Source: Rhizomicrobium sp. (lineage in GTDB: Bacteria; Pseudomonadota; Alphaproteobacteria; Micropepsales; Micropepsaceae). From it: 64,000 nt of DNA. The number at the start of each line of letters is the position of its first letter. The stretch's first letter is position 1. The notes under the pieces are model-generated. The model was given only the letters and a program-made list of their open reading frames with translations. It did no database searches and was not told where the DNA came from. Location of the stretch: NCBI GenBank assembly GCA_037200385.1, contig JBBCGL010000001.1, forward strand, positions 1,116,001 to 1,180,000. Direction: 5' to 3'. Both the position numbers and the translations under genes were made by a program. Positions 25,705 to 36,493 of the stretch are shown here, in pieces.

Positions 25705-25724
25705 ATGCAACCATTTGGTTGCAT
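25705..25724. promoter_or_regulatory. Palindromic operator of the ArsR-family gene
   Basis: A perfect 9-base inverted repeat ATGCAACCA-TT-TGGTTGCAT lies 10 bases upstream of the ArsR-family start, between it and the divergent enoyl-CoA hydratase gene (start 25772). Sites with a CAACCA/TGGTTG core are typical for autoregulated ArsR repressors of this kind. The position allows control of both divergent genes. Confidence 0.7.
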
Positions 25725-25771
25725 GTCAAGGACGGCGCTATGGAGGCGCGCCGAATTTTGGAGCCGCTTCC

Positions 25772-26548
25772 GTGAACCACCTGAACATCATCGCCACGAC
25801 GCAAGACGCCGTGGGCCTCATCACGCTGAACCGGCCCAAGGCGCTCAACGCGCTGAACGCGGAATTGCTCGGCGAGCTGGTGGCGCAGCTCGAAGCCTGG
25901 GACCAGGACGATACGGTGCGCTGCATCGTGCTCACCGGGTCGGAGCGTGCTTTCGCGGCCGGTGCCGACATCAAGGAGATGGCGCCGCGATCCTACATGG
26001 ACATGTACAGATCCAATTTCTTCGCCGACGCCAACGACCGGATCTCGAACATCCGCAAGCCGATCATCGCGGCGGTGGCCGGTTGGGCCTTGGGCGGGGG
26101 CTGCGAGCTGGCGATGCTGTGCGACTTCATCATCGCGGCCGACACGGCGAAGTTCGGCCAGCCCGAAATCACGCTGGGCGTCATGCCGGGCATCGGCGGC
26201 ACCCAGCGCCTGACCCGCTTCGTCGGCAAGTCCAAGGCGATGGAGATGTGCCTGACGGGCCGGAACATGGACGCCGCCGAGGCGGAACGCACCGGGCTGG
26301 TCAGCCGGGTGGTGCCGGCGGCGGAGCTGATGGCCGAAGCGATGAAGGCCGCGACCAAGATCGCCGAGCAGTCCCTGCCGATCGCGATGATGACCAAGGA
26401 GACGGTCAACCGGGCCTACGAGACCACCCTGGCCGAAGGCGTGCGCTTCGAGCGGCGGCTGTTCCATTCGATGTTCGCGACCGCCGACCAGAAGGAAGGC
26501 ATGGCGGCATTCGGCGAGAAGCGGAAAGCGAATTTCACGGACAAATAA
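25772..26548 (+). CDS. Enoyl-CoA hydratase/isomerase family protein
   Basis: A 258-residue crotonase-fold enzyme that would hydrate 2-enoyl-CoA in fatty-acid or amino-acid degradation. Oxyanion-hole segments are visible: [13 protein letters not shown] near residues 57-69 and [15 protein letters not shown] near 104-118, followed by the two glutamate-bearing stretches typical of hydratases (GCELAM and [10 protein letters not shown]). It starts with GTG at 25772 after a GGAG site. It is divergent from the ArsR-family gene and only 48 bases from its operator, so it may be under its control. Confidence 0.9.
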   Translation: MNHLNIIATTQDAVGLITLNRPKALNALNAELLGELVAQLEAWDQDDTVRCIVLTGSERAFAAGADIKEMAPRSYMDMYRSNFFADANDRISNIRKPIIAAVAGWALGGGCELAMLCDFIIAADTAKFGQPEITLGVMPGIGGTQRLTRFVGKSKAMEMCLTGRNMDAAEAERTGLVSRVVPAAELMAEAMKAATKIAEQSLPIAMMTKETVNRAYETTLAEGVRFERRLFHSMFATADQKEGMAAFGEKRKANFTDK

Positions 26549-26930
26549 TCGTTCGCCCGCAATCCAAGCGCGGTTCAAAAGCCGATGCGGCCCGACGTGG
26601 CGGCAAGACGCTCAGGGCCTCGATCAGGAAAAGGTGTGGAAGTCCGTCAGGAAGAAGAGCCCGGCAGCCTGCGCTGCGCTTGCTTCAAACTTTCGCCACT
26701 CCGGGCGACGCCATTCGTCGCGGATGGGGAGCATCAGATGAGATTCTTGGGCACGCCTGAAATTGTTGCCGGGCACTTGCTCACTCCAATCGTCCTTGGA
26801 TCAAGTCCGTACAGTGCGACGCAACCTTGCCTTTGAAGTGCATTTATGCGCAAAAATACAACCTAAAAGTGTTCCAAGCAAGAATACACTCTGCAATTCC
26901 GGGAAGGATTCGACGTTAGCCGGAAGCTAT
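26549..26930. other. Long non-coding stretch upstream of rpsT
   Basis: About 380 bases without a convincing gene. The second half is visibly more AT-rich than the neighbouring genes and contains one weak DnaA-box-like sequence (TTATGCGCA) near 26845, with no cluster of boxes. Short open frames here have no family resemblance or ribosome sites. The region ends at the rpsT promoter. Confidence 0.5.
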
Positions 26931-26959
26931 TTGACCCTAGCTTCTCGCAAGGCTATACG
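26931..26959 (+). promoter_or_regulatory. Sigma70 promoter of rpsT
   Basis: TTGACC at 26931-26936 and TATACG at 26954-26959 are separated by an optimal 17 bases and lie 28 bases upstream of the rpsT ATG. This is the best promoter match in the window, as expected for a ribosomal protein gene. Confidence 0.8.
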
Positions 26960-26986
26960 CCCGGTCCGATTCAGTCAGGAAGACCA

Positions 26987-27253
26987 ATGCCCAATATCGA
27001 CTCCTCCAAGAAGCGCGTGCGCACCACGGCCAAGCGCACCAAGATCAACCAGGCGCGCAAGACCCGCGTCCGCGGCTTCGTCCGCAAGGTCGAGGAAGCG
27101 ATCACCAAAGGCGATCCGGCGGCAGCCCGGGCCGCGCTGAAGGCGGCGGAGCCGGAGATCATGCGCGGCGTGAGCAAGGGCGTCCTGCACAAGAATACCG
27201 GCTCGCGGAAGGTCTCGCGTCTGAGCAAGCGGGTCGCCAAGCTGAGCAAGTAG
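26987..27253 (+). CDS. rpsT: 30S ribosomal protein S20
   Basis: An 88-residue, highly basic helical protein that binds 16S rRNA in the body of the 30S subunit. It has the S20 pattern: [22 protein letters not shown] at the N-terminus, a middle Ala-rich helix ([17 protein letters not shown]) and the closing [28 protein letters not shown] precedes the ATG. A strong promoter lies upstream and an intrinsic terminator downstream, so it is monocistronic. rpsT next to dnaA is a conserved alphaproteobacterial arrangement. Confidence 0.97.
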   Translation: MPNIDSSKKRVRTTAKRTKINQARKTRVRGFVRKVEEAITKGDPAAARAALKAAEPEIMRGVSKGVLHKNTGSRKVSRLSKRVAKLSK

Positions 27254-27274
27254 CTGTCTTCCTTGACGGATTCC

Positions 27275-27306
27275 AAACCGGGTCGGCAACGGCCCGGTTT
27301 TATTGT
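27275..27306 (+). terminator. Intrinsic terminator of rpsT
   Basis: Ten-base arms AAACCGGGTC (27275-27284) and GGCCCGGTTT (27291-27300), nine Watson-Crick pairs plus one G-U, enclose GGCAAC and run into TTTATT. It starts 21 bases after the rpsT stop. Confidence 0.8.
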
Positions 27307-27700
27307 CAGTGGACGGATTTTCTTTGTACATGCACAATGCTGCGGCGCAGCGACGCGGAACTGTCACCTAAGTGTCTGATTCAGCGGCGCAACGTCATAC
27401 AAGGAAAATTCCTTATACGGACAAAAGGGTTAGCTCAAATCCAAGTTGCAACAGAATCGTCAAAGTTCTTCCTTCGTTCACTTGCCTCTGATTCGGAAAT
27501 GCGTTTGATTAACCTTCGTCCGATGGGCAAGAGAAAAAGATGCCGAAGAAGAGCAATAATATAACAGAAATATTCGGGTCATCCTGCCAGTATTCGGGCT
27601 CCGACTGTAAGAACAGTACGAACTGAGTTCTCTACATTACTGCAAGTACAGGCTGGGCGCCGTCCGGCCGGTGTGAGATTTTGTACATTCGGGTCCATCG
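27307..27700. other. AT-richer regulatory region upstream of rhodanese and dnaA genes
   Basis: About 390 bases without a convincing ORF. It holds a perfect 14-base palindrome AAGGAAAATTCCTT at 27401-27414. The motif TATTCGGG is repeated at 27571 and 27591 (20 bases apart, two helical turns), with a variant CATTCGGG at 27686, close to the rhodanese start. These may be regulator sites. I looked for TTATNCACA DnaA boxes on both strands and found none that match well. Confidence 0.45.
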
Positions 27701-28135
27701 ATGTCCTCCCAAAACCCTTCCGATTATGCCGGCGACTTGAGCGCCACCGAGGCCTGGGCCCTGCTCCAGAGCGAGCCGCGTGCACGGCTGGTCGATGTGC
27801 GGACCAGCGCGGAATGGAACTTCGTCGGCCTGCCCGACCTGAGCGAGCTCGGCCGCGAGGTCGAGCTTGTCGAGTGGCAGGTTTTCCCGACCATGCAGGT
27901 CAATCCCGGCTTCGTGGCGCAGACCGAACAGGGCGCCGCCGACAAGACCGCTCCGGTGCTCTTCCTGTGCCGCTCGGGCGCGCGGTCGCGCAGCGCCGCG
28001 ATCGCGCTGACCCGGGCCGGCTACACCAAGGCCTACAACGTGGCCGGGGGCTTCGAGGGCGACCTCGACGGTTCGCGCCACCGGGGAAACAAGACCGGAT
28101 GGAAGGCATCGGGCCTTCCGTGGAAACAGACTTGA
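27701..28135 (+). CDS. Rhodanese-like sulfurtransferase domain protein
   Basis: A 144-residue single rhodanese domain, cytoplasmic. The core shows ARLVDVRTSAEWNFVGLPDL and the active-site loop LCRSGARSR with the persulfide-forming Cys at about residue 90, then ALTRAGYTKAYNVAGGFEGDLD. Such proteins transfer sulfane sulfur from thiosulfate or persulfides to acceptors. It sits between rpsT and dnaA, so dnaA could be read from its promoter; 126 bases separate the two genes. Confidence 0.88.
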   Translation: MSSQNPSDYAGDLSATEAWALLQSEPRARLVDVRTSAEWNFVGLPDLSELGREVELVEWQVFPTMQVNPGFVAQTEQGAADKTAPVLFLCRSGARSRSAAIALTRAGYTKAYNVAGGFEGDLDGSRHRGNKTGWKASGLPWKQT

Positions 28136-28261
28136 GGGAAACGACCATGCGACGAGGGGTGACGGCCTAAGACGGGCCGAGTTTAGACGACCGAACCGGG
28201 CGCAAAGCCCGGACGAACAAGGGCTAGCCGGCGTCGCGCCGGTCAAGGCGGATAGAGGGTA

Positions 28262-29689
28262 ATGGCACAGATGACGAGTAAGCCGATGCGGCCGGATTGG
28301 CCGGCGGCATGGACCGGTGCGCGCGAGCGGCTGCGGCGGGAACTGGGTGACGCGGTGTTCGAGGCCTGGATCGGGCCGCTTACGCTGGACGGCTTCGACA
28401 AGGACGAGGTGCGGATCGGGACGGCGAAGTCGTTCATCCGCAACTGGGTCAGCGAGCGCTATGTCGCGCGCATCGAACGCGCTCTGCGCGCCGAGGGCGC
28501 CGAACCCGTCTCCCTCTCGATCGTGCTGTCGGCCGCCAAGCCGATGGTCGGCGGCGGCCTGCTGCGCGAAGCCGTGCGCAACGAGGCGACCGCGGCCTCC
28601 TATGGCCAGGGCACGCATGACGAGGAAATCGCCGGCGAAGCGACAAAGGGCCTCTGGACCCGCATGCTGCATCCGCAGCAGACCTTCGACAGCTTCGTCA
28701 GCGGCACGGCCAACGAGTTCGGCCTGAGCGCGGCCAAGAGCTTCGCCGAGGGACAGCAGAGCGATTTCAACCTGCTCTACATCCATGGCGGCTTCGGCTA
28801 CGGCAAGACGCATCTGCTGAACGCCGCGGCGCTGGAATTCCGCAAGCGCGGCAAGCGCGCGCTGTTCCTGCGTTCGGAGGATTTCATGCGCCACTTCCTG
28901 GGCGCGCTCTATCGCAAGGACACGCTGGCGTTCAAGGAGGAGCTGCGCACCGCCGAAGTGCTGCTGATCGACGATCTGCAGCATATCTGCCGCTCCACCG
29001 CGACGGCGTCGGAGTTCCTCTATACCGTCAACGCCTTCGCCGACCTGCGACGGCGCGTGGTCATCGCGGCCGACCGCGCCCCGGCGGCGCTCGAAGGCCT
29101 CGGTGCCGATGTGAAGTCGCGCCTGGCCGGCGGGCTGGTGGTGACGCTGGACAAGCCGGATCGCGAGACGCGGCTGGCGATCCTCAAGGGCCGCGCGGCG
29201 GAATTCGCCCGGCACAAGCCGCAGGCCCTGCTGCCCGACGACGTGCTGGAGCACATCGCGGATATGGAGAACGCCTCGCCGCGCGAACTGATCGGCGTGT
29301 TCACCAAGCTCGCGACCTACACCGACCTCACCAAGAAGCCGGTGACGCTGGAGACCATCGAGGACGTCGTGGGCCTGCGCAGCGCGCCGGGCGCCAAGAC
29401 CTCCATCGAGGACATCCAGCGCAAGACGGCGGAGTTCTACAAGCTCGACGTGCGCGATTTCCATTCGCCGCAGCGAGCCCGCCGCGTGGCACGGCCGCGC
29501 CAGGTCGCGATGTATCTCGCGCGCCAGCTCACGACGCGTTCCTTGCCCGAGATCGGGCGGCGCTTCGGCGGGCGCGATCACACGACGGTCCTGCATGCCT
29601 GCCGCCGCATCGAGGCGCTCTGCCTCGAGGACAAGGCGTTCAAGCAGGAGGTCGAATTCCTCCGCACGGTGCTGTCGCGCACGAATTGA
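28262..29689 (+). CDS. dnaA: Chromosomal replication initiator protein DnaA
   Basis: A 475-residue AAA+ protein that binds oriC, melts it and loads the helicase. Domain I spans about residues 10-90 (ARERLRRELGDAVFEAWIGPL) and a variable domain II follows. Domain III begins with SFAEG and has Walker A GGFGYGKTHL with Lys182 and Walker B LLIDDLQHI. Domain IV has the DNA-binding signature GGRDHTTVLHACRRIE near the C-terminus. The start ATG follows AGAGGGTA. Substitutions such as the Phe/Tyr in the P-loop and QHICR in place of QFLAG are mild departures from the consensus. Confidence 0.96.
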   Translation: MAQMTSKPMRPDWPAAWTGARERLRRELGDAVFEAWIGPLTLDGFDKDEVRIGTAKSFIRNWVSERYVARIERALRAEGAEPVSLSIVLSAAKPMVGGGLLREAVRNEATAASYGQGTHDEEIAGEATKGLWTRMLHPQQTFDSFVSGTANEFGLSAAKSFAEGQQSDFNLLYIHGGFGYGKTHLLNAAALEFRKRGKRALFLRSEDFMRHFLGALYRKDTLAFKEELRTAEVLLIDDLQHICRSTATASEFLYTVNAFADLRRRVVIAADRAPAALEGLGADVKSRLAGGLVVTLDKPDRETRLAILKGRAAEFARHKPQALLPDDVLEHIADMENASPRELIGVFTKLATYTDLTKKPVTLETIEDVVGLRSAPGAKTSIEDIQRKTAEFYKLDVRDFHSPQRARRVARPRQVAMYLARQLTTRSLPEIGRRFGGRDHTTVLHACRRIEALCLEDKAFKQEVEFLRTVLSRTN

Positions 29690-29715
29690 CATTCGCCACG
29701 CTCGGTTTTGAGAAA

Positions 29716-29741
29716 GGCCGCGACCGGGACCGGTCGCGGCC
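29716..29741 (+). terminator. Hairpin after dnaA
   Basis: Perfect 12-base arms GGCCGCGACCGG (29716-29727) and CCGGTCGCGGCC (29730-29741) with a GA centre start 26 bases after the dnaA stop. There is no T-run, but the stem is very stable and a separate dnaN promoter follows. Confidence 0.55.
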
Positions 29742-29832
29742 GGACCGGCGGAAGACCGAAAAACCGAGGGAATCCGGGCAAAGACGACGGGTTTGGCGCT
29801 CATTATTCCTTCGCCCTTTGTACGCGTTTTGT

Positions 29833-29838
29833 TATAAT
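29833..29838 (+). promoter_or_regulatory. Probable -10 element of a dnaN promoter
   Basis: A perfect TATAAT lies in the 263-base gap between dnaA and dnaN, 114 bases before the dnaN ATG. The -35 region (TTCGCC at 29810) is weak. It suggests dnaN can be transcribed independently of dnaA. Confidence 0.45.
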
Positions 29839-29952
29839 CGCAAACCTGAGTCTCGGCTGTCCGGAAACTCAAGGAAATCAGTGGGTTGCCGTGCCGCTCG
29901 GGCGGGCCGGACCTTCGGTTTTCCAACAGCCCAAACCACGCTTGCGAGAACG

Positions 29953-31071
29953 ATGAAAATCAACGTCGAACGGGGCGCTTTCCTTAAGGCGCTGAGCCAC
30001 GTCCAGAGTGTCGTCGAGCGCCGCAATACCATCCCGATCCTCTCCAACGTCCTGATCGAGGCCGGCAAGGGGCAGCTCAAGCTGACCGCCACCGATCTCG
30101 ACATCGAGATCGTGGAAGCCATTCCGGCCGACGTGCTGCGCAACGGCTCGGCCACGGCACCGGCGCACATGCTGTACGACATCGTGCGCAAGCTGCCCGA
30201 CGGGGCGCAGGTGCAGGCCGAGTTGCTGACCAGCGAGGGTGGCCGCCTGGCCGTGTCGGCCGGCACGGTGCGGTTCGAGCTGGCTTGCCTGCCCAAGGAA
30301 GATTTCCCGCAGATGGCGGCGGGCGCCCTGCCCCACCGCTTCCGCCTGGCGGCGGACGACCTCAAGCGCCTGATCGACAAGACGCGCTTCGCGATGGCGA
30401 CGGACGAGACACGGTTCTACCTGATGGGCATCCACATCCATGCCGCCAAGGAGAAAACCAAGACGCTGCGTGCGGTCGCGACGGACGGCCATCGCCTGGC
30501 CCGCTTCGAACTCGACCTGCCGGACGGCGCCGCGGACATGCCGGGCATCATCGTGCCGCGCAAGACCGTGACGGAGCTGCGTCGGCTGCTCGACGACGCC
30601 GACGGCGCGATCGAGATCTCGCTGTCGGACACCAAGATCCAGTTCTCCTTCAGCGGCGTCGAGCTGACCTCCAAGCTGATCGACGGCACCTTCCCGGACT
30701 ATCAGCGCGTGATCCCGAGCGGCAACGACAAGGCGCTGCAGATCGAGTCCAAGGAGTTCTCGCACTCCGTCGACCGCGTCTCGACCATCTCGGCCGACAA
30801 GACGCGTGCGGTGAAGCTCGCCATCGCCAAGGACAAGGTGACCCTGACCGTGGTGAACCCCGACAGCGGCACCGCGACGGAGGAACTGGGCGCCACCTAC
30901 AGCGCGGCAGGGATCGAGATCGGATTCAACGCGAAATACCTGCTCGACATCACCGGCCAGATCGAAGGCAAGGAGATCCGCTTCCTGCTCTCCGATGCCG
31001 GCTCGCCGACGATCATCGAGGATGCCGAGGATACGCGCTCGCTCTACGTCCTCATGCCGATGCGGGTTTGA
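29953..31071 (+). CDS. dnaN: DNA polymerase III beta subunit (sliding clamp)
   Basis: A 372-residue clamp protein made of three similar domains; the dimer encircles DNA and tethers polymerase III. The start MKINVERGAFLKALSHVQSVVERRNTIPIL is canonical, the middle has RAVATDGHRLA, and the C-terminus ends in YVLMPMRV, which forms part of the peptide-binding pocket. Length is standard. The frame is open 267 bases upstream, but the conserved start at 29953 is preferred. Confidence 0.96.
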   Translation: MKINVERGAFLKALSHVQSVVERRNTIPILSNVLIEAGKGQLKLTATDLDIEIVEAIPADVLRNGSATAPAHMLYDIVRKLPDGAQVQAELLTSEGGRLAVSAGTVRFELACLPKEDFPQMAAGALPHRFRLAADDLKRLIDKTRFAMATDETRFYLMGIHIHAAKEKTKTLRAVATDGHRLARFELDLPDGAADMPGIIVPRKTVTELRRLLDDADGAIEISLSDTKIQFSFSGVELTSKLIDGTFPDYQRVIPSGNDKALQIESKEFSHSVDRVSTISADKTRAVKLAIAKDKVTLTVVNPDSGTATEELGATYSAAGIEIGFNAKYLLDITGQIEGKEIRFLLSDAGSPTIIEDAEDTRSLYVLMPMRV

Positions 31072-31096
31072 GATTGACCAATTCTGCGCATCCACC

Positions 31097-31214
31097 CTTC
31101 GAGGCATCGCTGCGCGATGCACCTCAGGGTGACGAGCGTGGCTTTCGCCAGGCAGGCGACGGGCAAAACGCTCGTCATGCTGAGGTTCCCGATGCGCAGC
31201 ATCGAGCCTCGAAG
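31097..31214. repeat. Inverted-repeat element between dnaN and recF
   Basis: Long imperfect arms, CTTCGAGGCATCGCTGCGCG... (31097-31138) and ...GATGCGCAGCATCGAGCCTCGAAG (31169-31214), with a 30-base centre. The CCTTCGAGGC ... CCTCAGGGTGA core is of a kind commonly dispersed in alphaproteobacterial genomes. It splits dnaN from recF and ends 10-16 bases before the recF start. Confidence 0.75.
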
Positions 31215-31229
31215 CACGCGCGCTTGGCG

Positions 31230-32360
31230 GTGACGCGCCTGACGCTGCGCAATTTCCGCTCTTACGCGGAAGCCGAATTTGCCAGCAGCGGCGCGCCGGT
31301 GGTGCTGGCGGGGCCTAACGGCGCGGGAAAGACCAACCTGCTCGACGCGATCTCGCTGCTGTCGCCGGGTCGCGGCCTGCGCGGGGCCCGGCTGGGCGAG
31401 CATGTGCGGCGCGGGCCGTCGGTTTCGAGCGACGCGCTCTGGGCGGTGGCGGCGAGCGTGTCGCGCGGCGGCGAGAGCTATGAGATCGGCACCGGCCTGA
31501 CCCTGGGACCCGGCGGCGGCGAGCGGCGCGCGGTGCGCCTCAACGGTGCGCCGGCGCAGAATTCGGCCGAACTGGGCGAACTGGTGCAGATGCTGTGGCT
31601 GACGCCGGCGATGGACCGGCTCTTCATCGAGGCGGCGAGCGGACGGCGCAAATTCCTCGACCGCCTGGTGCTGGGCTTCGACGCCGGCCATGCGCGGACC
31701 ACGACGCGCTACGAGACCGCGATGCGCGAGCGGGCACGGCTTTTGAAGTTCGGTCCCCGCGATCCGGCCTGGCTGGACGGGCTGGAAACGGAGATGGTCG
31801 AAGCCGGCATCGCGATGGCCGCGGCGCGAGCGCAGACCGTCGCGCGGCTGAACAGGGCGCTCGCGGCCCGCGGCGAGGCCGGTGCATTTCCCTCGGCCCA
31901 GCTCGCCCTGGACGGCGATACCGATGTGCTGCTTGCCGAACTGGGCGAAGGCGCGGCAGCGACGTTGCGCGAGAAGCTGGCGCGCGCGCGCATCCGGGAT
32001 GCGGAAGCGGGCCGTACCACGGTCGGGCCGCATCGGACCGATCTCGCCGTGCGACACACCCAAAAACGCGCCGATGCGCGCGAATGCTCGACCGGCGAGC
32101 AGAAGGCGCTGTTGATCTCGATCGTGCTGGCGGACGCCCGGGAGCTCAGCGCCGCCCGCGACGGCCATGCGCCCCTGCTGTTGCTGGACGAAGTCGCCGC
32201 CCATCTCGACGCGCGCCGCCGGACGGCGCTGTTCGAGGAAATCCTTGCGCTCGGCGCGCAGGCCTGGATGACGGGGACCGACCTGTCCCTGTTCGAAGGC
32301 CTTCAGGCGCGCGCCGACGTGTTTCATGTCAACGACGGCCAGTTCGTCCGTCAGGAGTAG
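31230..32360 (+). CDS. recF: DNA replication and repair protein RecF
   Basis: A 376-residue SMC-like ATPase that helps load RecA at gaps through RecFOR. The N-terminal Walker A GPNGAGKTN is near residues 30-38, an internal FIEAASGRRKFLDRLV matches RecF, and the C-terminal signature and Walker B appear as STGEQKALLISIVLADA and LLLLDEVAAHLD. The start is uncertain: GTG at 31230 gives MTRLTLRNFRSY, and TTG at 31224 would add two residues. No ribosome site is visible because the preceding sequence is repeat-derived. It lies in the conserved dnaA-dnaN-recF-gyrB order. Confidence 0.92.
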   Translation: MTRLTLRNFRSYAEAEFASSGAPVVLAGPNGAGKTNLLDAISLLSPGRGLRGARLGEHVRRGPSVSSDALWAVAASVSRGGESYEIGTGLTLGPGGGERRAVRLNGAPAQNSAELGELVQMLWLTPAMDRLFIEAASGRRKFLDRLVLGFDAGHARTTTRYETAMRERARLLKFGPRDPAWLDGLETEMVEAGIAMAAARAQTVARLNRALAARGEAGAFPSAQLALDGDTDVLLAELGEGAAATLREKLARARIRDAEAGRTTVGPHRTDLAVRHTQKRADARECSTGEQKALLISIVLADARELSAARDGHAPLLLLDEVAAHLDARRRTALFEEILALGAQAWMTGTDLSLFEGLQARADVFHVNDGQFVRQE

Positions 32361-34871
<2,511 letters not shown>

Positions 34872-34999
34872 CGCGGCAACGCCGGCGCCGGGCCACAACC
34901 GGGCGCGCCTGCGTAGCGTGCAAATCCGCGATATGCGGTATTGACGTGCACTATATATAGTTACAACCTGTGATTGCATCGCATCCATAGGCGTGTTCC

Positions 35000-36463
35000 A
35001 TGGGATTTCGCCTCTCGCGGGCAAGTCTGTTTCCTGGCGTAAGGCTGAACATCAACGGTGGCGGCATCAGCACGACGCTCGGCCTGCGCCAGGAGTGCAA
35101 CGTCGGCATCGCGCGTTCCGCCAAGTCTCGCACCGCCGGCCGCGCCCCGGCGACGGCGCTGCTGCTCGACATTGAGGACGAGGTCGCCGTCGCGACCGCC
35201 GACGCCTCGACGAGCGTCGGACTTTTCGCGCTGCACAACCTGCTCGACAAGGCGCTGCGCCGGCGCGCCGAGCTGTGCGCGGCGCTCTTGCGCGCGGAGC
35301 AGCATGAGCACCGCGCCCGTTTCGCCTTGTCGGCGGCGCAACGCTTTCTCCTGCGCCTTGCCTTCCGCCGCCGGCTCGCCACGATCGCCCGCAAAGCGTT
35401 CGAGGCGCGCAAGACCTGCGAGCGTCTGAACGGCGAGCTCGCCGCCTGCGTGATCGACGTCGATTTCGGGCTCGGGGCCAAGGCGATGGAGACGTTCGAC
35501 ATCCTGGTCGACGCCTTCGCGGCCTTGGGGCGGAGCGACGGCGTATGGGACGTCACGGCGGCGGCGGCGCTGGAGCGCCAGGCAAGGCCGGGTGCGAAGA
35601 TGCCGCGGACGCCGGTTGCCTTCGCCGCCGAAGGCCTCGACATCGTGCGCAGCGACGCCAGGGCGTTGCGGCTGCCGAGCGCGCAAGGCACGACCCTGAT
35701 CATCTATCCCACGGTCGCGATCCTGTGGCGCGGCACGGACGACTTCGTGCTGTTCGACGCGCGCGACATCCGCCTCGCGATCTCGGCGCACAGCGTCTGC
35801 GAGGACGGCGTCGTGCCGGACGACGCGGAGCTGACGGGCCATACCTGGAAGGTCGCCAATCGCGACGGCTCGCGCGACCGCAGCGCCCCTCGCAATCGGC
35901 AGATTCCCATCCTGCGTTATGGCAGCATCGCGCTTCGCAGCGAAGCCGGCGGCGACGTGAACTACCTCGTCAGCAGCTATGCGCTGGCGGGCCGTTTCCG
36001 CGGCGCCTGGTATGAATTCCGGTCCAGGCTGCGCACCGCGCAGGATGTCGCGCCCTGGCGCATGCCCGAGCCGACCACCACCGAAGACTTTACGCCACCG
36101 GAAAGCTTCGTCGCGCCCGTTCCCGCGGTGTCGCTGTTCGCCGATGGATTCACGCTCGGCTTGTGCGCGCTGATCCTTGTCGCCGCGCTCGCCTGGCGTG
36201 CGGTGCCTGTGAAGGAGATCGCGCCGCAGTCGTCGACCGCAACCGCCGCGGCCGTGCCGGCGGGGAAACGCGAGGTCGTCCTGGTGATGGAGGACGCCGC
36301 GATCATCCGGGCCGCGCCGGACGAAGCTTCGGCCATTCTCGCCCGCGCCAGATTCGGCGACATCTTCGAGTTCTATGCGCGGCGCGGAGCCTGGCTACAG
36401 CTCGGCCACAAGCAGCCGCTCGGCTGGGTGCGCGCATCGCAGGTTTCGCTGCCGGCACCGTGA
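35000..36463 (+). CDS. DUF4236 / transmembrane / bacterial SH3 domain protein
   Basis: A 487-residue protein of unknown function. The first ~40 residues (MGFRLSRASLFPGVRLNINGG...) match the short DUF4236 motif, in which a basic stretch precedes PGVR.N....G.S...G. Residues ~50-160 are Ala/Arg-rich and helical. A beta-rich middle region (about 210-350) follows. One strong membrane helix is at about 376-398 (LFADGFTLGLCALILVAALAW). The last ~60 residues form an SH3b-like module (VMEDAAIIRAAPDEASAIL...WVRASQV), which in exported proteins often binds cell-wall peptides. Topology and role are unknown; it follows gyrB on the same strand after 128 bases. Confidence 0.75.
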   Translation: MGFRLSRASLFPGVRLNINGGGISTTLGLRQECNVGIARSAKSRTAGRAPATALLLDIEDEVAVATADASTSVGLFALHNLLDKALRRRAELCAALLRAEQHEHRARFALSAAQRFLLRLAFRRRLATIARKAFEARKTCERLNGELAACVIDVDFGLGAKAMETFDILVDAFAALGRSDGVWDVTAAAALERQARPGAKMPRTPVAFAAEGLDIVRSDARALRLPSAQGTTLIIYPTVAILWRGTDDFVLFDARDIRLAISAHSVCEDGVVPDDAELTGHTWKVANRDGSRDRSAPRNRQIPILRYGSIALRSEAGGDVNYLVSSYALAGRFRGAWYEFRSRLRTAQDVAPWRMPEPTTTEDFTPPESFVAPVPAVSLFADGFTLGLCALILVAALAWRAVPVKEIAPQSSTATAAAVPAGKREVVLVMEDAAIIRAAPDEASAILARARFGDIFEFYARRGAWLQLGHKQPLGWVRASQVSLPAP

Positions 36464-36493
36464 GCCGCCGCAAATCGCCGGCAGGACGCCGAC

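Noticed and set aside
24227-26578. 783-codon antisense open frame across mutM and the enoyl-CoA hydratase
   Set aside because: Low-complexity Arg/Gly/His-rich translation without a family pattern; a by-product of high GC at third positions of the real genes.
26725-26800. Fmt-like start (MRFLGTPEIV) in the gap before rpsT
   Set aside because: Only about ten residues resemble methionyl-tRNA formyltransferase; the frame stops soon and shows no other similarity.
26549-28261. oriC next to dnaA
   Set aside because: The gaps are AT-richer, but I found only one weak DnaA-box-like sequence (TTATGCGCA) and no cluster; the origin may lie elsewhere, as in several alphaproteobacteria.
27632-29926. 764-codon antisense frame over dnaA and the rhodanese gene
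   Set aside because: Overlaps the certain dnaA gene completely and has Arg/Gln/Leu-rich composition with no recognisable domain.
34939-34965. Promoter TTGACG with TATATA before the DUF4236 gene
   Set aside because: TTGACG and TATATATA are only about 5 bases apart, too close to act as a -35/-10 pair.
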